From the NCBI GenBank assembly GCA_029532415.1, contig JAQOTA010000053.1, positions 1,488,001 through 1,552,000 on the forward strand: a stretch of DNA of 64,000 nt, written 5' to 3'. Below are positions 10,916 through 21,523 of this stretch, piece by piece. The notes under the pieces were generated by a model. That model was not told the DNA's origin. It saw nothing but the letters and a program-made list of their open reading frames with translations, and did no database searches. Positions within the stretch are counted from its first letter, which is position 1, and each line of letters starts with the position of its first letter. Position numbers and translations under genes: made by a program. Origin of the DNA: Marasmius tenuissimus. Its lineage: Eukaryota; Basidiomycota; Agaricomycetes; Agaricales; Marasmiaceae.

Positions 10916-11677
10916 TGAAAACTGGAAAAAGCGTCGCGAAAAGCCAGCTTAAGAGGTCATGAAAGGAACAGAAGGATGAGAAGTGTAGGGGATCTAAGCG
11001 GCAAGTCGTTTTATACGTTCGCTACCGCCTGTCAGGTCTCCCGTCCGTCGAACTTGGAAATGATTGACTGCCGGGGCCAATGAATATTATTCTGGAAAAG
11101 TTAGTCTTGGATCAGTCGCTCTAACTTTAGGCATTATCGTGATGGATGACTTCATGTCAAAGATAGATGCTTCTGAGCGACGATGAGGGCCAGATCTGAA
11201 GGATTCTATGCTTGAAGCAGAATCTCAACGGTGTCTTTAGAAAGCCGGAGGAATGAAGTTGCCCCAGAAAGTAATCTCCAGGCGTTTTCGTAGGAGGCAG
11301 GGCCGAGTCGGCAGCGAAGTCTCATGGAACTGTTCATAAGAGCATGAGAGATCACATTTTCTCGATGGTTGCTGGGAAACGATGAATGCTAAACGTAGGA
11401 AATGCCGAAGTGACAGGCCTTTTCCACTGGCCGAGGTGTCACCGGGGGGGGAGACTGGGAAGGAGAAGTTGCCGAAACGAGGAAGCGGTGCAAAGATCAA
11501 GGCTGTCACGTCCAAGTACTTAGCCATCAAGTACTCCAGTGCACTAGTAGAAGGGAGTGAGTTGAAACGGATGAGAATTGATGCCCATTCAAATGCGGGG
11601 TAACAAAGTTGTCGCTGAAAAAGCTTGAGGTTGCTAGATAAGATAAGTACTGGCAGTACAAAGACAACACCCAGCTG
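10916..11677. other. Intergenic region with weak coding potential
   Basis: About 760 bases between the GPCR-like gene and the fucosidase stop. A minus-strand ORF starting MAKYLDVTALIFAPL (about 11237-11527) is open for some 95 codons but matches nothing I recognise and lacks neighbouring exons. Confidence 0.3.
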
Positions 11678-14600
11678 CTACACCGCTCTCTGACTGACGT
11701 ACTCGATCTTGAAGGCCCAAGCATCATCTACCTTTCGTAGCTCTTCTTCATTAGCAAAAAGCTCAAATACGCCGCCTTCCGTCCAGTGCCATTCCACTTG
11801 TCCTGCCCCCTTCGCGGTGTCATTGCTGTTCGTTCCCAAGAAAGAGGCAATATCGCCCTCTTTTACTGGCAAAGGAAGACTTGATCGGATCGTACCGTTA
11901 GCGGGATAGGCCAACGAGGTGATATAAAACGCATCCGGTTTCGTCGTCTGAGGGCGTGAAAACATTAAATCAGAATCAATCATAGGTCTGCAGATGGGAG
12001 AAAACTCACGAATCGTAAATCTCCGTCCTCTGCTGCCACGTACCAATACTGGGTATCATATATCGCGTCTCCAGCGAAACTCAACCATTTTCCGACCTTC
12101 ATCAAGCTGTCCTTAGTCGGAGAGACAATACTCCCGTTTCCCGTTGGGCCAACATCAAGAAGGTAATTCCCGTTCTTGGAAACGATGTCAACGAGAGAGT
12201 GCAAAATGTAGGTCGCATTCCTGTATTTGTCCCAAGGAGTGTCGCGGTTGTAACCATACGAGTATGGGTCTGAGCCTTCACTCGACTCCCATTTTCTGAG
12301 TTTGAGATGTGAAGTGGGGGAATACTCGGGATTCTACATCACAGTCCGTGACTCAATGAGACACAGAAGCAGCCTTGAGACCCATGCGAACACTTACATC
12401 AAAGTCAGAGTAGTTGGCGCCGCACCTCGCGTTCGCGAGCACCTGTCGTCCGTTTTCTTTCGCCCAGTTGAACCATGCAGGAGCTTCGAGTGCGGGAAAG
12501 TCACATCAACGGGTGGAGTTGACGTCGACGTCAAAATGGAACATACCGATTTCAGGGAACACAGTTGGTCCGCCGACATCACACCACATGATATCCATCT
12601 CATACTGGTACATCAGTGCCTCCATTTGCGGTTTCATTATGTCCTGCAAATAGTCTTCGACTTCGACATATCCGGTATAGGGCTCAAACACTGAGTCGTC
12701 ATACGCATTCCTAGGAACAAGATTAGTCGCGAATCACGGAGGCACCGAACGAGATGACGGGCAAACCTGGCTAGACCACCCGCAAAACCGGTTCTCTGCA
12801 GAATGTTGTATCCAGGGTTATTGGGGTCTGAACTCCTTCGATGGTATAGGTCGTCGCCTCCTCCTGCGTGACCATATTTGGCGAATGCAGGATTGAACCA
12901 CTCTGGAAGAGAGAAGTACAGGCCGTGATAGATGTGTTCCTCCGGGTTGCGCTCATTGTGGGACTTTGTTGCATTTAGAAGTTCAGCCACAAAATCCCGT
13001 CTATCCAAGTCCGTCAACCAAAAAGAAAACCAAAAGGAAAAATGCTCCCCGCTCACTTTGGTCCGTATTTCAACGAGTTGCGATTCGATGAGTTCCCGGT
13101 ATCGAACATGGCAAAGCCATCGTGATGCTTAGTCGTGAAGACCTGTAGTTGATCATCAGCACAATTCGGCAAACAGGCTCGGATATCCTTGGTCTCACGT
13201 AGTACTTGGCTCCGCTATCAAGAACAAACTGCAGCCACCCATCCGCACTCCATTCGGTACCGGTGAGCTCATCAAAGAACATATCATAAAGGAAGTCTTC
13301 TCCGTAGGTTTCCTTATGGTAGGTCCATACGCGAGAGGATTCATTAGCGGGGTTGTGTTGCCAGTACCAGTACCATTCAGCGTACTGCGTGCCAGAAAGG
13401 GTGTACGCTGGCACGGAGTATGGACCTGACACGGAACAGTAAGGACCCTGAATATCCAAAGCACGACATCACTCACCCCAGTGAACGAACAAACCAAACT
13501 TTACACCATCGAACCATTCAGCGCTCTCATGGGTTCGTAGGCTTTCGTCGCCGATAAAGTACTCCGGTATACCAGCTGTGATGTTCCAAATCCCTTCAAG
13601 GGTCTTCCATTCACTGCCGTTGGAAGGTCGGATGAGGATCTGTGCTCCGTCTACCTGTGTTCCAAGCTCTACGCCAGGATTATTCACTACCCCCACAACA
13701 ACGCGAACTTGATCGCCACCTCGAAGACGGCTCAAAGTAGTGGGTACAGCGGTATGAACAGAATCGGAGGCCAAAGATATCTCGATCGGGTTTGTCAACC
13801 ACGTCGAGGTATCGGAAGAGTTGTCGGAGATGGCAAGGTTGCTCAAGGTGATTTCAACGAGTTGAATCTGGGTCTCGGTGTCGTTAACGAGGGCGGTGCG
13901 GAACCTATGAATAGACTGATAAGCTCGAGGCAAAAATGATTTCTGGCTGCGATACACACTTGGTGGTGCTTCGGACGTTCTCCACATTCAAAATGGGACC
14001 ACTGCCCGGCTCGGTTGAGTTATCGAGAGATGATAGGGTCATAGCAAATACGTGGATGCTGACAACGCCAGTCAGCTGTGATGAACCCGTCTGGCTATTG
14101 CAGTATAGAGTCAGAACATAGTGGAGGAGGATGATTGGAGGCCAAGACGCACTTGGGTAGGATCAGGCCCGTTAGAACCTTAGAATTGTCCAGATGATGC
14201 TGGAATGTAAACATTCGTGTGATGTTCCCTGACAAACAATAAGGTCGTTTTCTGATGCAAATGATTGCTGGGCAGCATACAGTTTCGGTGGGTTCCATTG
14301 GCGTCACCCTCGTTCAAGAACGGTGCTGTTATGGGACTTTCGAAGTTGGTGAGCAAAAAGACGTTGGTCGATTGAAAGGTAGTACTCACCCATCACTGGG
14401 ATTCTTCAACCACCATGGCGCAACCACGAAACCCAAACTCTCGATCTCTCCTCCTTCATAGAGTGCAAAGAACTCTCCATTCACATACGATATTCCATCT
14501 GTCGCCCCGAGGAAGTTGAACGAATGATATCTCCCTCTCGGAAGCTCAATCGTTTGTCCTGAACAGTTGATATTATCGTTAACCCCCGTCGAGGCACTCC

Positions 14601-14820
14601 AATTCGGCAACTTGTAGATGATTGCTGCGTCTACAAGGGTACCCGTCGGTAGGTATTCTGCAGGATATGAACCATTATGGTTGTCAAAGTTGGCGGTGGT
14701 AGACCCTGTCAGTGCAGTGGCTTTGTTGTTCAGAAATGGCGTAAGGTCGACCTGTGTCTGTACTGATTGCGATGCCAAACTACCTACACCGAGGAGGAGT
14801 GGGAAGAGAAGTCGTGCCAT
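11678..14820 (-). CDS. Secreted alpha-L-fucosidase, GH29
   Basis: Glycoside hydrolase family 29 enzyme that removes alpha-L-fucose from glycans, secreted. ATG at 14820; MARLLFPLLLGVGSLASQSV is a clear signal peptide. An N-terminal beta-rich domain follows (VDLTPFLNNKA, GSYPAEYLPTG, VNDNINCSGQTIELPRGRY). The catalytic (beta/alpha)8 domain starts WFDGVKFGLFVHWGVYSVPA, then FTTKHHDGFAMFDT, LLNATKSHNERNPEEHI, YFSLPEWFNPAF and MYQYEMDIMWCDVGG, whose Asp after WC is the expected nucleophile. C-terminal pieces are LHSLVDIVSKNGNYLLDVGP, GDAIYDTQYWY and a beta domain ending VSQRAV before TAG at 11680-11678. Roughly ten introns. Several N-x-S/T sites fit a secreted glycoprotein. No fucose-uptake genes are adjacent. 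Confidence 0.87.
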
Positions 14821-15335
14821 GACCGGTTCGTCATAGGACTGATACTGAATTCCTGACTTTAATAAACCCAACGAGATGACCGGTCCGTCCTAACCACGAC
14901 GCAGGGGCAACTGTGCTGACCGGGACGGTGAGGTGAGCAATGAGGTGGGGGTGAGCATGTGGTCTCTGAAATTTGTCTTCCCAGTCCTCCCTCAGCATGC
15001 TCCGAAGCTGAAGATAACGAAAAATGCCGCAAAAGTCCACGCCGAAGAAAGAGGAGGAGCGCTGATATTTGAGAGGACGAAGATATCGGCCAGAGCACTA
15101 GATTGGGATAATGGTTGTTCAAAGACAAGAAGCGTCGGCTATTTCCGGTCGTTGCCCGCGACTTTACCGTGTTCACGCTAGCCATTGTGTCCCTTATTCA
15201 TTTTGTAGGTCTTTCTTCAGCTTATCGACGTCTATGGTAATACAATCATCCAATGGCTAATTTACATCCATGATACATCGTGAGGTAGAAATCCTTCATT
15301 ACGCATCCACTGTCCTAAGTGTCCATGTAGCATCC
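14821..15335. other. Upstream region of fucosidase gene
   Basis: About 515 bases lie between the fucosidase ATG and the stop of the next minus-strand gene. A minus-strand ORF starting MASVNTVKSRATTG (to about 14859) is open but compositionally unremarkable, with no recognised domain; it may be chance. Confidence 0.3.
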
Positions 15336-17117
15336 TCATCTACTAGTACTCGCTTGGCCCAGGGCTCGAGCAGGTGCCTCTGGATCCGAGCCGAACGTCG
15401 ACATGGGCATATCGTCCATAATCACACTTTCGAACACAACGCCCGTCGTCGTCGTTGTGAAACCACGCGCGAAATCCATATGTGTACCAGAAGAATTAGT
15501 TCCATCGGTACGCCGCGGGTCTCCTGGTCGGGTAGATAAACCTGTATCGGCGGTGGCGTGTAGATTAAGCATGAGTCGACACATCATGGTCACCGAGACG
15601 CTGGACGAGGCATAAAGATGGGAGAGATTAGGCATGTCACTGATCGAGTGGATCACATACCAGCTAGCAAACGACGAAAGTCCTCCTCGCATGAAGGGCT
15701 GTGAATGTGAGCCTATGTTTAGCAGATAATATAGTGCTTGAACCAGGTCGAAGACGTACGCCACATAACTGGAGTGTCAAAATTTAAGAAGACCTGTCAG
15801 ACGGAATGAAGTCGGTATAATAGCCGAAGACACTGACATAAAACGTCAAGATATTTGACAGAGTCGCTAGCGCCATGACCCTTTGTGACATGGGGAGGAT
15901 TCAATGTGAGTGCGTTTGTATGCAAAATGAAATGGCAGGACTCACGCAAAATACATCGCGCCGTCTCTGAACATCAGCGAGAGCAAAGATATCTGAACTA
16001 CATGAGGATCTACCCGAACGCGAGACCAGTGGCGATACGTCCGAGAGGCAGTCAAGAAGAATAGGATGGTATCGTATAAGAAGAGCGCTATCCACACTCC
16101 TGCGAGACCTGAAGCTGCCGTTCAGAAAAGGCCGAGCGAGATTACAGAAAAAAATGCACGTACGTCGTGCGCTGTGATCGAGGAGATTTAGGATCATAAG
16201 AAAGGGAAGAAGAAAGAAGATTTTACACACCTCTCTTTCGAGGACCCGATATGACAGCCCACTTTTATCGGATAACGAACATTTTTCTGCCCAACCAACA
16301 TGTACTGAGGCATGATCAGCAGACTGTCTTGGCGTATGCTGGACAGAAGAGCTCACCGCTGCCATCCCAAGTAGAATAGCGGCACTCCCGCACAAGAAAA
16401 TTAAGATACGATTGTCGCAGTTGAAGATTGCATAGATCCGTAATGTCAAAAGGACTGTAAAGAGATACATCTGTTAGGCAAATACTCAGAAATACGACTT
16501 GAACAACTCACTACACACCGCCGATTGTGTGATGACGAGTATAATTTGCCTATACAGGCTGTATCGGTTGCAACTACGAGAGAAGGACAGCGTATTATTA
16601 GCAAGAATGGGCGTAATCGGCTCCGTAACGATGCTCACCCCTGGAACAGAAGAACATAAGTATGGAATGAGCACAACAGACGCAGCTGACCACTTGCATC
16701 ATCACTCAGCGGGGATCCCCCGAGTACAAGGACCGATATGTTGGAGAATAGGGCGAAATAGCGAAGGAAGAAGAAGAGATAGCTGCTTCGAGATTTCGGA
16801 TGGGCCCAAACGTATCGAATCTCATGTCCTAGAAGGCTTCAGCACACTAGAATATAACTGGAAGGACCAGGAAGCTTACCCGATGTAATGATATGATCCC
16901 AGAACAGAATGGCTGCAGAAGGGCGCGACTTTCAGGCTCTGGAGGCAATGAGTGATTTGGAACTTGATTTACTGTTGGGCAACACTTGGAATATCTGGTG
17001 GATGTGACTTATTACACTCGCTTTAGAAATTCGTCGTCCCTGGAGATTTGCTGAATGAACTTACTGCTCGTTGACCACCTGGATATAGATATCGTTCGTG
17101 AGAACACCAGAGTCCAT
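15336..17117 (-). CDS. DUF6533-type multi-pass membrane protein
   Basis: Integral membrane protein of a large basidiomycete orphan family. Probable first exon starts at 17117 (MDSGVLTNDIYIQVVNEQ). The next segment, AILFWDHIITSG, is the expected TM1 with the F/V-W-D-x-I-x-T motif of DUF6533 and is read from an acceptor at about 16905. Later exons give VYLFTVLLTLRIYAIF, CDNRILIFLCGSAAILLG, two or three more hydrophobic helices around 16000-16200, and a cytosolic serine/threonine-rich tail with TTTTTGVVFESVIMDD, ending QASTSR at 15336. Family members usually have seven helices. The joining of the first two exons is not fully resolved. Function unknown. Confidence 0.6.
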
Positions 17118-17556
17118 TACCCCCCGCCTGCAATCCCTATGTCTGACAGACGTAGAGTAGACAGAATGTGTCTGCCCTGCTGGCAGGACCCGTCAAAGTC
17201 ACCGGGAGTGGAAGAAAAGTGGGTAAAAGCCAACCTCAAGCCCATCTGTCCAATGTAATGTAATATAGTTTGGGAGACCGGCTGATCGCGATTACCCTGA
17301 TGGGTTCTTTTTTGACGTTTGCATCTGTATTTCATTGAGCGGGTCGTCCCTGCGACGCTTGTGATCGTCCAATATGCATCAAAGTCCCAGCCCATCTGCT
17401 TCATTGTACCTGTTCGGGTTGTGCACCGAGGTGATTGATTCGTTAGGCAGGACCGCGATCTTCCGAGTCAATCAATGCCACAAAGCTAGAGTCGGAAAGG
17501 GAAAAGGTGTCGAATCTGCACGAGCGGCCCAGCGTTTTGAATTTGACCTGTCAACT

Positions 17557-17943
17557 TCATCCACCAACTGCGCGGTGTCGGGAGCCCAAGCTCAAGATCT
17601 GACGACATTTTAACTCGTCCAATTCTATACCCTGAACCATTTTCTCTGTCTCGGGTCCACTGTTACTCTGCGGCTCCCACGAAAAGCTGAGGATAACATA
17701 GAACCAACTAAACACCGGAAACAATGCTGCAATGTCCGCTAGAAAGCGGATGGATGGTTCCAGCGGAGGTACCTTGTGGTTGACTCCTGTCAATACGACG
17801 AAACACGTTGAAGGACTTTCAACAATGCACTCAGCACCGAACTGAATTCTCTGCGTGAATTCCGGGCTTGAATGTTCCTGGTAATCTAAACTTCCGGTGA
17901 TTGAAAGCCTTGTGAAAGCCGGCAAATTTGGAGTCACGGTCAT
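17557..17943 (-). CDS. Hypothetical protein, divergent from PIG-L
   Basis: Open frame from MTVTPNLPAFTRLSITGSLD (ATG at 17943) to a stop at 17557, about 128 residues, with one hydrophobic stretch (LFPVFSWFYVILSFSW). It starts only 55 bases from the PIG-L ATG on the other strand, a common divergent-promoter arrangement. I do not recognise a family, and it may continue through an intron or be non-coding. Confidence 0.3.
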   Translation of the reverse strand: MTVTPNLPAFTRLSITGSLDYQEHSSPEFTQRIQFGAECIVESPSTCFVVLTGVNHKVPPLEPSIRFLADIAALFPVFSWFYVILSFSWEPQSNSGPETEKMVQGIELDELKCRQILSLGSRHRAVGG

Positions 17944-17998
17944 GGTGGGAGAGGGCGGGAGTGAGGGAGGAAACAGGCGCTCAACAGACGCCGGCCCA

Positions 17999-18868
17999 AT
18001 GACCCTCACACGCTTCACCCTCCACGTTCTGGTCATCTCACTCATTGCAGCAATTCTCTATCGTCCCTATGCCTCGGATTTCGTATTAAATGTTGCAATT
18101 CGACCGCAGAAGCTCCTGGTCTTGACTGCTCACCCCGATGATGAATGTCTTTTCTTTTCACCAACAATTCTCGCGTTGCACAAATTAGCAGACGTGTTCT
18201 CAATGTGTGTATCGAATGGCAACTCAGATGGTCCAGGAGACATCCGTAAACAAGAACTGGAGAAGAGCTTGGACGTTCTTGGAGTTGAGCCGTCGCGTCG
18301 GCTGATTTTGGATCACCCGTGAGCGAGAATGAACAGTTCAGTCATGCTCTCAGTCTAATGATTTGACCAGGACCCTCCAGGACAATATCACCGTTTCCTG
18401 GGACGTAAGCATTCTCTCAGACGTAGTCAAGCCATTTGTCCTGGATAACAACATTGACACTGTGCGTTACTTCGTTTCCTCTCTCAAGTCACGACCTGAC
18501 ACGACACAAAGATCCTCACGTTCGACGAGGGTGGGATATCTGGGCATCCCAACCACAAATCCTTACCAGAAGCAATGAAGGTCATGCTAGCCATGTTTGA
18601 AGATTCACAAAGACGCCCAAAACTCTATAGCCTCGTAACAGTTCCCCTGCCGTCCAAGTACATCAGCATCCTCGCTCCTGTCCTCGCAAAACTCCGTTTG
18701 CGAGTATCAGATACCAAATCAATAACCTTCGTAGCCGGAATCGACGAGTATCGCCTGGCGCTTCGAGCTATGAGGCAGCACTGGAGTCAGTTGGTGTGGT
18801 TCCGGTGGTTGAACGTCATGTTCTCTAGGTATATGTGGGTTAATGAGTGGGTTGAGGTCGTTCCGTAG
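17999..18868 (+). CDS. GPI12: GlcNAc-phosphatidylinositol de-N-acetylase (PIG-L)
   Basis: Catalyses the second step of GPI-anchor synthesis, deacetylating GlcNAc-PI at the cytosolic face of the ER. Exons 17999-18318, 18371-18461 and 18512-18868 join in frame to 255 residues, the usual length. An N-terminal anchor (FTLHVLVISLIAAILY) is followed by KLLVLTAHPDDECLFFSP, carrying the zinc-binding AHPDDE motif, then NGNSDGPGDIRKQEL and LDVLG. The second metal-site motif, HPNH, lies in FDEGGISGHPNHKSL. The C-terminus ends VNEWVEVVP. The 3' end is convergent with the DUF1770-like gene, whose stop is 46 bases away, so their 3' UTRs must overlap or be very short. Confidence 0.92.
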
Positions 18869-18914
18869 ATTCCCGCCGGATAGCAATAAAATACATAATG
18901 TTGACAATGTCCGA

Positions 18915-19389
18915 TTATCTTCGCGGCGTGGACGCCGACGTCGTAGTGGATAGTCCAAGGTTCTGTATCCAGCCTCTAAGCCATCCAACACCGAGGCCTT
19001 CCTTCCGTGATTTCTTAAGTTTGCGTCCCAGTCGCGATGATAAAGGCGAGAAATAGAAACCAAGAATTGCGCTGACAAGTAACAAGGGTAATGAGGAAGG
19101 TTGTCAAACTGAGAGAAACGGAGCAGACGTACAATAACGTTCCTTGTACCAACGGACTCAACACTTGGTCTCGCATCGTCACCCAGAAGACATGACCCCA
19201 TTGTATCTCTATCACCTCCGCTTTTCCGTCGCCTTCCGCTCGTCTAAACTGAACGAATGGGTGCAACTTGCTCAGAAAGCTGTTTTCGAACCGGAGATCC
19301 GGTATTGGGGGCATTCCTGTTACTCGAGAACGGCGAAATTGATTGTCGTGGTCATGTTCGTGAGAACGGTAGCGATCGTGGTGGGCCAT
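18915..19389 (-). CDS. DUF1770 / Atg43-like small membrane protein
   Basis: Exons 19389-19133 and 19071-18915 give 137 residues. The N-terminus is polar and histidine-rich (HHDRYRSHEHDHDN). The motif PPIPDLRFENSFLSKLHPFV is followed by FWVTMRDQVLSPLVQGTL and one hydrophobic segment, VQGTLFAILGFYFSPLSS, then a basic tail, LGRKLKKSRKEGLG. The pair D-L-R-F-E-x-S-F-L and R-D-Q-V-L-x-P-L-x-Q-G is what I recall for fungal DUF1770; the S. pombe mitophagy receptor Atg43 belongs to or resembles that family. Location (mitochondrial outer membrane) and role are inference. Convergent with PIG-L. Confidence 0.65.
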
Positions 19390-20225
19390 GAAGTTGGAAC
19401 TCTAGGTGAGAGCGGAGCGCAAGTGTGTGCTGGGCGCTAAAGCGGCGCTACGAACTCGGTGCTCTCCAGCCTCCAGGCTGCAGCTTCGGGAGTCTCTCCA
19501 GATTGGAGGCTGCCTGTGGGGTATTTCAAAGATCTCTTGTTCACCCTTGGTCAGATTCCGTTGGCTCAGAAGATTTTGGTGGGGCATGTCCCGCCAACTA
19601 GTACATCCCTGACCATGGACATCCACGGTCGGGATGCTTACAATACACCGCGGGTTACGATACTAGTTTTAGTGCGCAAGCTGTTGAAGTATTACTTACG
19701 ACCCTACGACTTACTAAGTGATCCTTACCGTAGTCCCGCAAAACAGCGGAACAAGCAGAGCTTGTCCTTCCGAGGCCACGACGCGAAGCGACTCCGACTC
19801 CGATTCTCGTACTTCTCAATCACCAATCGCTCGTTGTGTCCTTTTCTACGACCCGAAGGTCTACCATTATATTCCGAGTAGAACAAAACAGATGTGCCGC
19901 TATGTATGTATGTGTATGTGATATGATAGATCATAAGTAGTGGTCGTTAATCGCGATGTCGTTTAATGTATACAGATGCATGCCAAGTTTGCGAAATTGC
20001 AATGCCAGGGTGATAATGTTACAAATGGGGAGTGAAATGCAAGAGATGAAGACCGTCGTAGACTCGGAATCGAAAGAGTTGAATGCAAGTAGAATAGGCT
20101 CCGATATGAGCTGGGTGCAAGTGGGTAGCGTCGCGGGTCCGACGTGTAGGGGTGGACGGGAGACGGGAAAGGGAGAGTTATTCGATCGAGCTCCGAGTCC
20201 GAGACGAAGCCGCGGGAGGTGCACA
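19390..20225. other. Intergenic region, coding status unclear
   Basis: About 835 bases. A plus-strand frame around 19450-19880 is open (DWRLPVGYFKDLLFTLGQ, then MDIHGRDAYNTPRV) but has no recognised family, start or splice pattern. The 3' part holds the end of the next minus-strand gene's transcript. Nothing else is visible. Confidence 0.3.
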
Positions 20226-20945
20226 TTAAGCAACGACCGGCGACCGTTGTACCATCCTCCATCCGAGGTCGTCGACGAAGGTCTTGGTACCCCGCCTAGC
20301 CATCCTCATCCTGCTCGTCTGGCGTCTAAGACTGGGAGGTGAAGGAACAGGAGGAGAGACGGGCGGAGCGACGTGAACCACAGGAACGCGCTCGATAGCT
20401 GGGGCCTGTGCCACATCGTGGGCGTGGCGTTGTTGTTGAGGGAGCTGCGGCGGGCGCGCGTAACCCTGGCCGCCATTGGGAATACGTCCGTGCATCTTGC
20501 CTTTCAGAGTGTGGCGCTGTTTCCGGCTCAGCACGATCTCGGGGAGACGCTCCTTGATCTCATCGCGAGTTTCTTGGGTCATACGCGCGAATGGGGACTT
20601 CTGAAGGAGAAGCAGGTCGTTGATAGAGTAGATCGGCAAAGCTGGAGCAACAGGTTGAGGCGACACTGGAACGGAATAATTAGAATCAATTTTGACGCGA
20701 AATCGCGTTTGAGGTGACTTACCGGCATTTCCAGTATGTCCATGAGAAGCAAATGCAAGAGGGAAACTGGTCTTTATGGGAGACGATGGGGGAGAAGAAG
20801 ATGCATTGCTGCTATTGCTACTGGAACTGTCTCTCGCACGCCAGTTGTCGTTCCCTGCTCCTGCGTTGGAACCCCGTCTATGAACTGGGACATAACGACC
20901 GACGTTGGGCTTAACAGTGAGGGAAGCGGTAGTTGTAGATATCAT
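20226..20945 (-). CDS. Candidate eIF4E-binding protein (YxxxxL-phi motif), disordered
   Basis: Exons 20945-20723 and 20665-20226 join in frame to 220 residues. The protein is largely low-complexity: a serine-rich N-terminal third (SSSSNSSNASSSPPSSP), a proline/glutamine-rich region and a basic C-terminus (RRQTSRMRMARRG, then TFVDDLGWRMV). The one ordered-looking stretch is IYSINDLLLLQKSPFARMTQ followed by a probable helix (RDEIKERLPEIV). Y-S-I-N-D-L-L at residues 87-93 (bases 20630-20610) fits the canonical eIF4E-binding motif Y-x-x-x-x-L-phi, and resembles yeast Caf20 (YTIDELF). This suggests a translation regulator that competes with eIF4G for cap-bound eIF4E. That function is inference; the short motif can occur by chance. 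Confidence 0.72.
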   Translation of the reverse strand: MISTTTASLTVKPNVGRYVPVHRRGSNAGAGNDNWRARDSSSSNSSNASSSPPSSPIKTSFPLAFASHGHTGNAGKSPQTRFRVKIDSNYSVPVSPQPVAPALPIYSINDLLLLQKSPFARMTQETRDEIKERLPEIVLSRKQRHTLKGKMHGRIPNGGQGYARPPQLPQQQRHAHDVAQAPAIERVPVVHVAPPVSPPVPSPPSLRRQTSRMRMARRGTKTFVDDLGWRMVQRSPVVA

Positions 20946-21523
20946 CGTCGTTGTGAGTTGCAGTGAGGACAAGCAAGTGAAGAAGCTTTGAGAAGCTGGA
21001 GTGTCGAGCGGATGCAGGATAAGGAAATTGAAGTCCACATCCTGAGTCAATTTATATGGAAGAAGGGAAACAAAAGAGCTGCGGCCCAAGCGAGTGCCAC
21101 ATCAGCTCATTTCCAGCCCTCGGGCCAGCCGATACAATGCGGCATTTAGTGGCAGTGATGAACGTCGGAGAACATTCCACAACATCCGAGGTCCTTCGGC
21201 AGGGTCCCACAACTTTCCGGAACATTCTCAACTAAGCGAGATGACCGCGGAGTGTGCTTGAACAATTCCCGTAGCCTTCAAAACTTCTGTTTATGGGTAC
21301 GGATGGTTTATAATGCGTGAGTGGTGTATATTAAGCAAGTCCTAGGTAGGTTAATCGTATGTGGCATCCATATTCTCATCAATGATTACCCAATGCGCCG
21401 CTGACACTTCGTGCTTTAATGTGTGATTGCACCCCAGTAAGCAAGCATAAGTATGTGTAAGTTTTGGTTGGTGTTCGGTTCTGCGTTATGGTGTGCGACC
21501 GGCGAGCTGATTATGGGGCGCAG
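20946..21523. other. Intergenic region (promoter of candidate eIF4E-binding gene, 3' end of MAM33)
   Basis: About 580 bases without a recognisable ORF. Both flanking genes are on the minus strand. I see no repeat or RNA gene. Confidence 0.4.

Noticed and set aside
17117..17404. Minus-strand ORF upstream of the DUF6533 gene (MKQMGWDFDAYW...)
   Set aside because: No recognised family and it lies just upstream of the plausible first exon; likely promoter sequence.
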